Source of the DNA: DAINRZ01 sp964634885
GTDB taxonomy: Bacteria; Bacteroidota; Ignavibacteria; Kapaibacteriales; UBA2268
Direction: 5' to 3'
Assembly: GCA_964634885.1 (NCBI GenBank)
Contig: CAZWLN010000025.1
Coordinates: forward strand, 1-60,517
DNA length: 60,517 nucleotides
In this document: positions 24,295 through 33,101 of the stretch, in pieces
How the letters are laid out: every line of letters starts with the position of its first letter
How positions within the stretch are numbered: position 1 is the stretch's first letter
Program-made: the position numbers and the translations under genes
The notes under the pieces: model-generated
The model's database searches: none
What the model was told of the DNA's origin: nothing
What the model saw: the letters and a program-made list of their open reading frames with translations, nothing else

Positions 24295-26316
24295 ATGAAA
24301 AAGACTGCCCTGATACTGTTTTTTCTACTTTGCTATAAAGCAGTTCCCCAGTCTCTTACTGCTTTCGACCCCGTCATATCCGCTTACCCCATCATCAGCG
24401 CCAGTTTCTATGCCAGGGACGCCGGCAATAAACTGATTTACAGCCTTGACACCTCAAACATGCAGGTAACTGAATTCGACAAGAAACAGAAAGTGCTGTC
24501 CGTAACCTGCCCGTCCCAAATATACATGCCGCTCTCATTTACTTTAGTAATAGATGTTTCGATCTCAATGGGCCAGGATAATAAGCTCGCCAATGCCAAA
24601 ACAGCTGCACTAGCGATGATGGACGAGTTAGACGCATCAGGAACGGAATATGAAATTGCCCTTGTTTCATTTTCTACGGATAACCATCTGGTACAACCTT
24701 TTACAAAGGATAAGAACCTGATGAGGACAAAAATCAAATCCCTGGCAGTTAACGGCATCACAACTGACTTTTCCAACGCACTGATTAACAACGATTCTTC
24801 CGGGATACCTACAGCCAGGAAGGGCATATACAAAAGAGTACTGGTTTTCCTGACAGACGGCGAAGCTTCCTATGATTATTCTGAAACGACAATCATCGGT
24901 TCTGCCGTCAGCAACAAAATCACAATATTTTGTGTCATGATGGGAGGGGAATCGCCTGCCAAATTAGTACAAATTGCAAAGCAGACCGGCGGCAAATATT
25001 TTTACGGCATTTACACCGAACATCAGGCAAAACAAACTTACCTGGATATCCTTAATCTCTCTTTGGTTGAAAAACCCTGTACAATCACCTGGCTGTCTGA
25101 GGTGAAATGCTCTTCATCCGTCGTTACTGCCGGAATTATTTGTCTTGAAAACAACAGCAAAGGTTTCGTGGCCTATACCCCACCCTTTGAGAAACTCCCG
25201 GGATTGAAGATTGAACCCGCGTCGATGATGATCATCAAACCGCCCGTCGCAATTCAAAAAGACACGACAATTACCGTTTCCGCTGTCAATTCCGCCTATG
25301 AAGTATATGAAGTAAAAAGTTCCAATCCGGCTTTTACTATCTCTCCCGACAAGTTCAGCCTGGCAAGGGGCGAAAGCAAGGCCCTCAAAGTCAGCTTTAC
25401 CCCCGTAAACGCCGGCTTCACACACACTGATTTTTACTTCAGTACCGATGTTTGCGACAAGGAATATACCGTCTCAGGAGGCTATCCGGGGAAAAAATCC
25501 TCGGAAAGAGTCCTGAAACTCATCCACCCGAACGGCGGCAATACTTTCGTTGTCGGCAGTGACACCGTCATTACCTGGGACGGTGTCAATTCCGATGAAA
25601 AAGTCAACATCGAATATACGACGAATAATGGCAGTAAATGGATAAGAATTGCAGACAGCGTCCAGGGCCTGAGCTATAATTGGCGTGTACCCAAAACACC
25701 GAGCTACAACTGCCTCGCCAAAGTCTCTGCAAGGCAGGAAAGCTACGAATGCCTGGCAGACCTGGTTACCATCGGCAACCAGACATGGATGGCTGCCAAT
25801 CTTGACGTTGCAACCTACCGGAACGGAGACACCATTCCGCAGGTAACCGATCCGACCGAATGGGACCATCTTACGACAGGAGCCTGGTGTTACTATGACA
25901 ACGATCCTGTGAACGGACTCATTTACGGAAAGCTTTACAACTGGTACGCAGTCAATGACCCTCGCGGCCTTGCTCCCGACGGTTTTCACATCCCTACCCC
26001 TAATGAATGGAGTTTAATGATCGCCTTTCTGGGAGGCCAGGAAGCTGCCTGCGGAAAGATTAAATGCACCGGAACAGTTGCTGACGATGATGGGTTTTGG
26101 ACGTTCGACGATAGCGCTGCTACTAACGAAACATGCTTTTCGGGGCTTCCCGCCGGTTCACGAGGCTATCTCGGAGCCTTCGGCAGTAAAGGCAGGTCGA
26201 TTAATTGGTGGTCTTCGGCAATGTGGTCTGTTCAAATTAGTAACGCTGCCCTTGTTTACAGCGTCGTGCCTTCAAGAGAGCGATTCGGCTATTCGGTCCG
26301 CTGTATTAAGAATTAA
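24295..26316 (+). CDS. Secreted VWA-FISUMP domain protein (paralogue 1)
   Basis: The 673-residue protein starts with a signal peptide (MKKTALILFFLLCYKAVPQS). A von Willebrand A domain covers about residues 80-260 with the MIDAS start DVSIS (87-91) and LVFLTDGEAS. Next comes an ASH/choice-of-anchor-D-type beta-sandwich (about 335-395; FTISPDKFSLARGESKALKV). An Ig-like unit follows (about 405-485; LIHPNGGNTFVVGSDTVITW). The C-terminal FISUMP domain (about 490-673) has TIGNQTWMAANLDV, YRNGDTIPQVTD, GAWCYYDNDP, YGKLYNWYAV, GFHIPTPNEW and the final GYSVRCIKN. FISUMP domains are abundant in Fibrobacter and Bacteroidota surface proteins. A metal-dependent adhesion role is likely for the VWA part. 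No T9SS tail is present. Confidence 0.88.
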   Translation: MKKTALILFFLLCYKAVPQSLTAFDPVISAYPIISASFYARDAGNKLIYSLDTSNMQVTEFDKKQKVLSVTCPSQIYMPLSFTLVIDVSISMGQDNKLANAKTAALAMMDELDASGTEYEIALVSFSTDNHLVQPFTKDKNLMRTKIKSLAVNGITTDFSNALINNDSSGIPTARKGIYKRVLVFLTDGEASYDYSETTIIGSAVSNKITIFCVMMGGESPAKLVQIAKQTGGKYFYGIYTEHQAKQTYLDILNLSLVEKPCTITWLSEVKCSSSVVTAGIICLENNSKGFVAYTPPFEKLPGLKIEPASMMIIKPPVAIQKDTTITVSAVNSAYEVYEVKSSNPAFTISPDKFSLARGESKALKVSFTPVNAGFTHTDFYFSTDVCDKEYTVSGGYPGKKSSERVLKLIHPNGGNTFVVGSDTVITWDGVNSDEKVNIEYTTNNGSKWIRIADSVQGLSYNWRVPKTPSYNCLAKVSARQESYECLADLVTIGNQTWMAANLDVATYRNGDTIPQVTDPTEWDHLTTGAWCYYDNDPVNGLIYGKLYNWYAVNDPRGLAPDGFHIPTPNEWSLMIAFLGGQEAACGKIKCTGTVADDDGFWTFDDSAATNETCFSGLPAGSRGYLGAFGSKGRSINWWSSAMWSVQISNAALVYSVVPSRERFGYSVRCIKN

Positions 26317-26492
26317 TTTATGAACCGGTATCCGGTGGTTTTTGCTTTGAAAAAAGCAGTTGTTTAACATGTACTGAGTTACAAACATTTTTTTACATTA
26401 TTATAAATATATTTAAATAAATATTGGAAATGTTAAAGAAATGTATTAATATAAAGAACAATAATTTTTTATAAAATTATTAAACAATTATT

Positions 26493-28538
26493 ATGAAAGC
26501 GTCCGTTATACTGCTGTTGGCAATTTGCTGCTATACTGTGATGCCTCAATCACTTACAATCTTCAATCTCAACACGGGTGATTATCCGAACATGAAAGCT
26601 TTGTTTTACGCTAAGAATCAAACCGGAGAACAGTACAAGTTCGTGGAACCGTCCGATTTCATTCTTACCGAAGACAATCTCCTGCGTAAGATTACAAAGA
26701 TTACCTGTCCCGATGAGACCTTGCCGGGGCCTGTTTCTGCCGTTTTCGTTGTGGATGTATCATTGACTATGAACAAAGAAGGCCTCAACCTTGCGAAGAC
26801 TGCCGCTCACACCATGATCGACAGCCTTAGCAGCAGCGGAGCAGAATGTGCTATTACCAAATTTGCAGAGAATAGTGTTGTTCATCAAGCTTTTACCACC
26901 GATTACACACTTCTTCACGAAAAAATCGAATCCCTGGTGATCGACCAGAGCAACGCTAATGCAACCGATTTCAACAAAGCAATGCTTCAGGATGAAACCG
27001 GTGGCATCGATGTCGCCCTGCAAGGGAAGCACAAGAAAATAATGATACTGATCAGCGACGGAGATCCTACCATCGATCCGGAAGAAGCAACGATCATTGA
27101 CAAAGCTTTGGAAAATGAAATTACAATTTACTGTATTTGTCTTAGCAATACTATACCCAAGTGCATGAAGAACTTTTCGGAAAAAACAGGAGGGAAGTTT
27201 TACAATGCCATTACTACCGAAGAACAGGCTAAGAGTATCTTCCTCGAAATACTTGAGTCCGGGAGGGACAAAGTGGTGCCATGTACAATCGAGTGGGAAA
27301 GCGTTGACAGGTGCGACTCCGCAGAAGTAAATGTAAAACTCTGGTTTTCCCTTAATAAAAAGACATCTTCATGCGCATACTTCGCACCAGCTAATTTAAC
27401 ATCCAATTTCTCCATTAACCCTTCATACATAATCTTCTCCATGCCAAAACCAGGGCTGGTTACCGATTCGGTAATCAGTATTACTTCGAAAAATGCAACC
27501 TTCAATGTATCTAATGTCACCAGTACTAACCCTTCGTTCTCCGTTACGCCGTCCCATTTTACGCTTTATAAAGGCCAGACAATAAACCTTACAGTAAGCT
27601 TTGTCCCTGTTGACAGCGGCTTTACATTTACAAATTTCATTTTTGAAACCGACAAGTGCGAAAAAAACTATTTTGTCTGCGGTGGCTTCCCGGGCAAGAG
27701 AACATACGCCAGGACACTGAAACTAATCCGTCCGAACGGTGGGGAATATTTCGTTGTCGGAAGCGACACCCTCATCACCTGGCAGGGAGTATCGCCCGAA
27801 GAGAAAGTTAAGGTCGAATTTACCACGAATAACGGTACAAATTGGATTGAAATAGCCGACAGTGTCGAAGGGCTGAGTTACCTTTGGCACATACCCAAAA
27901 CACCCTCATGGAAGTGTATGGCAAGGGTGACTGCCAGGCTTGACTATCTTGAAGGATTTGACGTCATGGCCTGCGGCAAGACATGGATGTCATCAAACCT
28001 GAATGTGGACCATTACAGGAATGGAGATTCCATACCACAGGTTACCGACTTAAATGTATGGAAGAGGCTGTCAACCGGCGCCTGGTGCTATTACAACAAT
28101 GACCCTGCCACAGGTGAGATATTCGGCAGGCTTTACAACTGGTATGCACTGAATGACAGCCGCGGACTCGCACCTGAAGGATGGCATATCTCGACATTAG
28201 GCGAATGGAACGAACTGGCAAATTGTTTGGGTGGTATTGAAATTGCCGGTGGCGCCCTGAAGAATTCAATCTATGGGATATGGATGCCTCCCAACACCGG
28301 AGCTACCGACAAGATACTGTTTTCTGCCTTGCCTGGAGGAGCCAGATTGTACAATGATGTGAATATGACCTGCTATTTCTCCTTTTTAAATTATACAGGC
28401 TTCTGGTGGACTTCTACAAACTATCCCCTGAATAGTGATTACGGATGGGTAAAAATGATCGGGTATGACAGAACGAGTATTAGTCAGTATAATTATCTTA
28501 AAGAGAGCGGTTTTTCTGTCCGCTGTGTTAAAGACTGA
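26493..28538 (+). CDS. Secreted VWA-FISUMP domain protein (paralogue 2)
   Basis: A 681-residue tandem paralogue of the preceding gene with the same domain order: signal peptide (ending VMPQS), VWA domain with VVDVSLTMN and ILISDGDPT, a beta-sandwich (FSVTPSHFTLYKGQTINLTV), the Ig-like unit (LIRPNGGEYFVVGSDTLITW) and FISUMP (MACGKTWMSSNLNV; GAWCYYNNDP; FGRLYNWYAL; final GFSVRCVKD). The MIDAS reads DVSLT instead of DVSIS, so one oxygen ligand is Thr in place of Ser. Conservation is highest in the Ig-like and FISUMP parts and lower in the VWA part, which suggests that binding specificity has diverged after duplication. The intergenic gap (177 bases) is AT-rich with no repeats. Confidence 0.88.
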   Translation: MKASVILLLAICCYTVMPQSLTIFNLNTGDYPNMKALFYAKNQTGEQYKFVEPSDFILTEDNLLRKITKITCPDETLPGPVSAVFVVDVSLTMNKEGLNLAKTAAHTMIDSLSSSGAECAITKFAENSVVHQAFTTDYTLLHEKIESLVIDQSNANATDFNKAMLQDETGGIDVALQGKHKKIMILISDGDPTIDPEEATIIDKALENEITIYCICLSNTIPKCMKNFSEKTGGKFYNAITTEEQAKSIFLEILESGRDKVVPCTIEWESVDRCDSAEVNVKLWFSLNKKTSSCAYFAPANLTSNFSINPSYIIFSMPKPGLVTDSVISITSKNATFNVSNVTSTNPSFSVTPSHFTLYKGQTINLTVSFVPVDSGFTFTNFIFETDKCEKNYFVCGGFPGKRTYARTLKLIRPNGGEYFVVGSDTLITWQGVSPEEKVKVEFTTNNGTNWIEIADSVEGLSYLWHIPKTPSWKCMARVTARLDYLEGFDVMACGKTWMSSNLNVDHYRNGDSIPQVTDLNVWKRLSTGAWCYYNNDPATGEIFGRLYNWYALNDSRGLAPEGWHISTLGEWNELANCLGGIEIAGGALKNSIYGIWMPPNTGATDKILFSALPGGARLYNDVNMTCYFSFLNYTGFWWTSTNYPLNSDYGWVKMIGYDRTSISQYNYLKESGFSVRCVKD

Positions 28539-28569
28539 TTTATTAACCAGAATCCTGAGGCGCAAAACT

Positions 28570-30900
28570 ATGAAAAAAGCAATAATAACCTTGATCCTGC
28601 TGCCGATCTGGTTCGGTTCTGCTGCCGCACAACTCCAGTCTGACGTCTCTGATTCGCTTTGGGCAATAGTAATGCCTGTTACCGAAACAAAAGACGTGGA
28701 CATGGGCAAATGCTTTGTCGGCAGTACCAAAGACTCTGTTGTGAAGCCCTATGTACAGAATACGGGTTCCTACCTGTTCCGGGTCGATTCCATCTACTTT
28801 ACCGGTACCGACGCCTCAGCTTTTTCCTTAGTATCCGGCTTTCCGAAGTACAGCCTGTATTCAGGTGAATCCAATCCTGCCGAATTCAGGTTTTCACCTG
28901 CAAGGACCGGAATACATGAGGCACAGATTGTAGTAATTACCCAGGCTGACACTCTCATAAGAAGAATAACAGGGGTAGGAGTACAACCACGTTTACTTGT
29001 GCTCGAAGACATCATCGACTTCGGCAAGGTCAGCCTCGGGAAATATAAAGACACGATGCAGGCCGTTACCATTAAAAACATCGGCAACGCTCCGCTTGAA
29101 ATTACCGGGACAAAACACGGCAAACCCAATGATGCGGATTTTTCTACCCTCGCAGGCGGAGGGCATTTCACATTGCAGCCGGGCGATACGTCGAAGATGA
29201 ATCTTCGTTTTAAACCGAGTTCCTTTGGTTTAACTGAAGGAACACTCGAGTTCCATTATAATGACTTCGGAAGCCCGGCCGTAGTTCAGCTCCTGGGAGA
29301 GGGTTACACTACCCGGCCGCAGATCAACACTACGCTCGCTGTTATGGACGACATCATCTGTGAAAGCTCTTCACAAAGCACTTTAACCCTTGCAAATTCC
29401 GGTGACGAGACTCTTGTCGTCAGCGAAATCAATATTACCGGTGCGGACAAGGACGATTATTCACTCTCAAAGCCAGCACCCATTAACATCGATCCCAATA
29501 ACAGCACGGATATTACTGTCACGTTCACACCCCAATCCCCCGGGCAAAAAACAGCATCCATTGAAATTGTTTCCAATTCATCTCAGGATTCGTCAATCTC
29601 TATTGCCCTCTCTTCACGCAAGGACAGTGTCGCTCTCGTGCCGTTGCAAACGGCAGCAGACCTGGGATATATCTGTTTGGAAGCAGCAACGGATACTGTC
29701 CTCAGGATCGCTAACTCGGGCACTGTCAGGGCCGGTGGCTATGCAGTGCTCTCATCCGGCATTCAATCTTCGGTAACCGGGTTCGTACTCGATCCGGCAG
29801 AGACCTTTGCCCTGCCCATTCATCTTCCAGGCAGGACAGCAGAAGGCGCCTTCTCGGAGACCGTCTCAGTTGTCGATTCTATTTGCGGATATAAAAGGGA
29901 AGTAACAATTACGGGTTTTGTGGCTTCTCCCTCGCTTACAGCCGCTGCGATCACTATTAAGTCCTATTTGGGTACGACATCGACCGGGACAATGACTCTT
30001 AAGAACCTGTCGAAAAGAGAATTAACCATAGCGACGGCTCCGCCTGTAGCTCCGCCGTTCTCCATCGTCGGCAATCCTTTTCCCCTGACACTGCCTGTCA
30101 ACGGCACGGCAGATATTACAATCGCCTATACTCCGGTCGACCTGAAGCAGTACGACGTTGTACTGCATTTCGATATTACTCCCTGCGCCGTTAACGATTC
30201 GGTGAGTATTGCCGGCATTCCCTATTCTGCCCGGGTTACTTTGAAAATACCTGAAGTCGAAGCCTATCCCGGCGACATCATCACTGTTCCGGTCATTATG
30301 GAAAACCAGCAGAACCTTGCCCTGTCGAATATTACCGGATTGCAGGCCGACCTTGCTTTCAACAGCACTTTACTTGCCCCGCTCGACTATCAGTCACAGA
30401 CCAAAAGCAAAGACACAGCCTATATTACTTTCAGAGGGATGGCCTCAGACACCGCCGCAGGCACTCATATTGCCAATGTACGCTTTGTCGCCGGCCTTGG
30501 CAACTCCACAGACTGCGGGCTGCTGTTAAGCAACGTAGTAACCGACGGCGGTACCGCTGACATATACACTGTAAACGGCAGATTCAGCCTCCTCGGTTTA
30601 TGCGACAAGGGCGGCATCCGCCTTGTCAACACACTGGGCAATGCCGGAATTGTTTCAATCAGGCCCAATCCGGCAAATTCATCGGCAGACATAGGCCTGG
30701 AACTGACTGAAGCAGGGCAAACTAAGCTCTGTGTCAGCGACATACTTGGGAACGAAGTCAGGACACTTTTCAACGGAACTGTCTGTGAATTCGGAATGAG
30801 AATCGTCAGCGCAGACTTAAGCGGCCTGCCCGCAGGCGTCTATTTCATCGTCCTGCAGACACCGACAGTACGCAAGTCGGGGATGGTTATTAAGAGTTAG
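28570..30900 (+). CDS. Multi-domain surface protein with cohesin-like domain and T9SS tail
   Basis: The 776-residue protein has a signal peptide (MKKAIITLILLPIWFGSAAAQ) and then four to five ASH/choice-of-anchor-D beta-sandwich units (about 30-545), each with the pattern VDFGxVxxGxxxD, TLxNxGxxPLxI, and PGxTxxxxVxFxP. Residues about 555-680 look like a type I cohesin-like domain: VTLKIPEVEAYPGDIITVPV, IMENQQNLALSNITGLQADL, then ADLAFNSTLL and GTHIANVRFVAGLG. The last 80 residues (VSIRPNPANSSADIGLELTE; LPAGVYFIVLQTPT) form a T9SS sorting domain. It follows the second VWA-FISUMP gene by 31 bases, so they are co-transcribed. The ATG at 28570 is used since it provides the signal peptide; an earlier in-frame start would overlap the preceding gene. 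Confidence 0.82.
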   Translation: MKKAIITLILLPIWFGSAAAQLQSDVSDSLWAIVMPVTETKDVDMGKCFVGSTKDSVVKPYVQNTGSYLFRVDSIYFTGTDASAFSLVSGFPKYSLYSGESNPAEFRFSPARTGIHEAQIVVITQADTLIRRITGVGVQPRLLVLEDIIDFGKVSLGKYKDTMQAVTIKNIGNAPLEITGTKHGKPNDADFSTLAGGGHFTLQPGDTSKMNLRFKPSSFGLTEGTLEFHYNDFGSPAVVQLLGEGYTTRPQINTTLAVMDDIICESSSQSTLTLANSGDETLVVSEINITGADKDDYSLSKPAPINIDPNNSTDITVTFTPQSPGQKTASIEIVSNSSQDSSISIALSSRKDSVALVPLQTAADLGYICLEAATDTVLRIANSGTVRAGGYAVLSSGIQSSVTGFVLDPAETFALPIHLPGRTAEGAFSETVSVVDSICGYKREVTITGFVASPSLTAAAITIKSYLGTTSTGTMTLKNLSKRELTIATAPPVAPPFSIVGNPFPLTLPVNGTADITIAYTPVDLKQYDVVLHFDITPCAVNDSVSIAGIPYSARVTLKIPEVEAYPGDIITVPVIMENQQNLALSNITGLQADLAFNSTLLAPLDYQSQTKSKDTAYITFRGMASDTAAGTHIANVRFVAGLGNSTDCGLLLSNVVTDGGTADIYTVNGRFSLLGLCDKGGIRLVNTLGNAGIVSIRPNPANSSADIGLELTEAGQTKLCVSDILGNEVRTLFNGTVCEFGMRIVSADLSGLPAGVYFIVLQTPTVRKSGMVIKS

Positions 30901-31110
30901 CAACCGGATAAAGCCGATGCATAATATATATGCAATCAGAAAGGCATGCGGCGGAACCGGTAAATAAGATATAAGTTTATATGTCATGTAACAATTATAA
31001 ATGTAAAGGCATATATTTTAAAGATTTTATAAATATTCTGAAACTTTTTATATTCAAATGTGTTTACATGTTATAGTTGTATTTTCACAATTTACCGGGA
31101 ATTATATTTT

Positions 31111-31872
31111 ATGGAATTGAAGCCTCTGAAAAACTACAGGAAACCTCTCTATCCGGAATTACCCGATTTTCGTGATAATAATAAACTGCTGACGGACAAC
31201 CTGCCGGAGAGATGGAAATATAAAAAAGCTCTTTCGGCGGCAGTAATGACCTTCCTTATCAACACCGGGACAAGCTGCAAAGATAATCCTGTACCGGTGA
31301 ATGATTATGAACTCTATCTCGAGAAAAAAGCCTCCGAATGCAAAAGAGAAAACCAGGACAATCAACAGCAATGCTTAGTGGCTCCGCTTTTCCTCCACGG
31401 GGAAGGCAGGGGCACTGTCGGGTGTATGGTCGTCCAGGCGCCGGTTTTCATGTCTGAAAGCGACGCTTACAGCATAATTATCCAGGAATTTGCAAAAAGG
31501 GGGATAGCGCTGGAAGAGGGCATAGACATCAAAGAGATTCAGCATGAAACCTGGGTATGGGATTCGGTAAATCATCAAACGAAAGATACGATTATCAACC
31601 ACCATGTGGAATGCTATTCCCAAAAGTATAACCTCGGTGTGGAATTCGCCTCGGAAAAGGATTACTCCCTGCTGCGCCTGGATAAAAGCGGTTCTACGGT
31701 CTATCGCATCAATACAAAAGAAGCTGCAAATGTGCTAAGGGATAAATTTGATGAAACCGACAAATACAACATTGTCATTTTCTATGATCCCGTCGAAAAA
31801 ACCGAAGCAGACTCCAAGGCAATGCTAATAAAACAGATCGACGACTTCTTCGACTGGCTGGCTAAACAATAA
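31111..31872 (+). CDS. HGEGRG-motif protein paired with radical SAM enzyme
   Basis: The 253-residue protein starts MELKPLKNYRKPLYPELPDF. After a basic stretch (LPERWKYKK) there is one hydrophobic segment (residues about 43-56) ending TGTSCKDN, which may be a late signal or lipoprotein-like site. A conspicuous motif follows: VAPLFLHGEGRGTVGCMVVQ and APVFMSESDAYSIIIQEFAK (about residues 90-135). The C-terminal half looks like a mixed alpha/beta domain (VEFASEKDYSLLRLDK; YNIVIFYDPVEKTEADSKAM). I recall similar N-terminal and HGEGRG features in uncharacterised clostridial proteins but cannot verify this. It ends 14 bases before a radical SAM/SPASM gene, so it is a good candidate for that enzyme's substrate or partner. 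The ATG at 31111 is chosen over an upstream in-frame start in AT-rich sequence. Confidence 0.7.
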   Translation: MELKPLKNYRKPLYPELPDFRDNNKLLTDNLPERWKYKKALSAAVMTFLINTGTSCKDNPVPVNDYELYLEKKASECKRENQDNQQQCLVAPLFLHGEGRGTVGCMVVQAPVFMSESDAYSIIIQEFAKRGIALEEGIDIKEIQHETWVWDSVNHQTKDTIINHHVECYSQKYNLGVEFASEKDYSLLRLDKSGSTVYRINTKEAANVLRDKFDETDKYNIVIFYDPVEKTEADSKAMLIKQIDDFFDWLAKQ

Positions 31873-31886
31873 TATAGCGGGAAACA

Positions 31887-33014
31887 ATGCATCTCACATT
31901 ACATATCACTACTGACTGCAATTTCAGGTGTTCCTACTGCTACTCGCCCAACAAACCCAGGAATTACATGACTGCCGAAGTTGCTGAACAGGCGGTAAGA
32001 TTCGGTGCGGAGAGAAATAATAACCTCGGGATCGTTTTCTTCGGCGGGGAGCCTCTCCTTCATAAAAACCTTATTTACAGCACCATGGACTTCGCTTCGC
32101 GCTATTCAAAAGAAAAGGGATTTCCATTCCATTACAAAATGACTACGAACGGCTCGCTACTCGACGATCAATTCCTGAAATATTCGGTCGCAAATCATAT
32201 TCACATTGCCCTTAGCGCTGACGGCAACTCCACTGCCCACGACTTGCACAGAAAAACGGCTGAAGGCGAAAGTACTTTCGCCCTCATCGAAGACAAATTC
32301 GAAATGCTGCTGCGCCATCAGCCATACTGCAGTGTCCTGCTCGTTGTTACTCCCGCGACAGTCGATAATTACTGCGACTCGGTCAGGTACCTCATCGGGA
32401 AGGGATTCCGCTACATTATTGCTTCGCTGAACTATGCCGGAGCGTGGACGGACAAAGACCTTGAAAAGCTGGAAAAGCAGTACCGGAAACTGTCGAAGTT
32501 ATATGAACAGCTAATGGAGAAGGAAGAAAAGATATATTTCAGCCCCTTCGACATGAAATTTGAGACTCATATCAAGGAACAGTACGGTTTCTGCCATAAA
32601 TGCGTCCTGGCTCAGAGACAGATATCAGTTGCCTGGAACGGCGACCTTTACCCCTGCGTACAGTTCGTTCAGGACGGAAGCACTGCAGGTGAGTACTGCA
32701 TCGGCAATGTCTGGGACGGCATCGACGAAAAGAAACTGGACGAGCTGACTAAGGCAGCACAATATGAGAATGAAGCCTGCAGTGTCTGTGCCTTAAAAGG
32801 CCGCTGCAACAACTCCTGCAACTGCCTGAACTGGCAGGTCACGCGATCAATTAATACCGTACCTGCCGTTCTTTGCGAGACAGAGAAGATACTGATCAGG
32901 GTAACTGACGACCTGGGTAACAGGCTCTTCAGGAAACGCAACCCTATGTTCATCCAGAAACATTACAACGCCATGTATCCCATCCTGTCGCTGATTGAAG
33001 ACAGCAGGCAGTAG
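31887..33014 (+). CDS. Radical SAM/SPASM-domain protein, putative peptide maturase
   Basis: The 375-residue enzyme opens MHLTLHITTDCNFRCSYCY with the CxxxCxxC cluster (Cys11, Cys15, Cys18) that binds the SAM [4Fe-4S]. IVFFGGEPLLH is the GGE SAM-binding motif, and MTTNGSLLDD and IALSADGNSTAHDLHR follow as in SPASM peptide maturases. The C-terminal SPASM region (about 236-330) carries about ten cysteines, including CHKC, LYPC, CSVCALKGRCNNSCNC and LCETE, enough for two auxiliary clusters. Such enzymes make thioether, C-C or epimerised residues in peptides or proteins, or activate sulfatases. No sulfatase is near; the only partner is the upstream HGEGRG protein. The gene is cytoplasmic with no signal peptide. 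Confidence 0.9.
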   Translation: MHLTLHITTDCNFRCSYCYSPNKPRNYMTAEVAEQAVRFGAERNNNLGIVFFGGEPLLHKNLIYSTMDFASRYSKEKGFPFHYKMTTNGSLLDDQFLKYSVANHIHIALSADGNSTAHDLHRKTAEGESTFALIEDKFEMLLRHQPYCSVLLVVTPATVDNYCDSVRYLIGKGFRYIIASLNYAGAWTDKDLEKLEKQYRKLSKLYEQLMEKEEKIYFSPFDMKFETHIKEQYGFCHKCVLAQRQISVAWNGDLYPCVQFVQDGSTAGEYCIGNVWDGIDEKKLDELTKAAQYENEACSVCALKGRCNNSCNCLNWQVTRSINTVPAVLCETEKILIRVTDDLGNRLFRKRNPMFIQKHYNAMYPILSLIEDSRQ

Positions 33015-33101
33015 AGTAGGGAAAACTTAATTCTGAAAACTGAATCATATTCCCGGCACAATCAATGTTTTGTTATTAGGATACGAACCGGCCGAGAGTG
33101 C

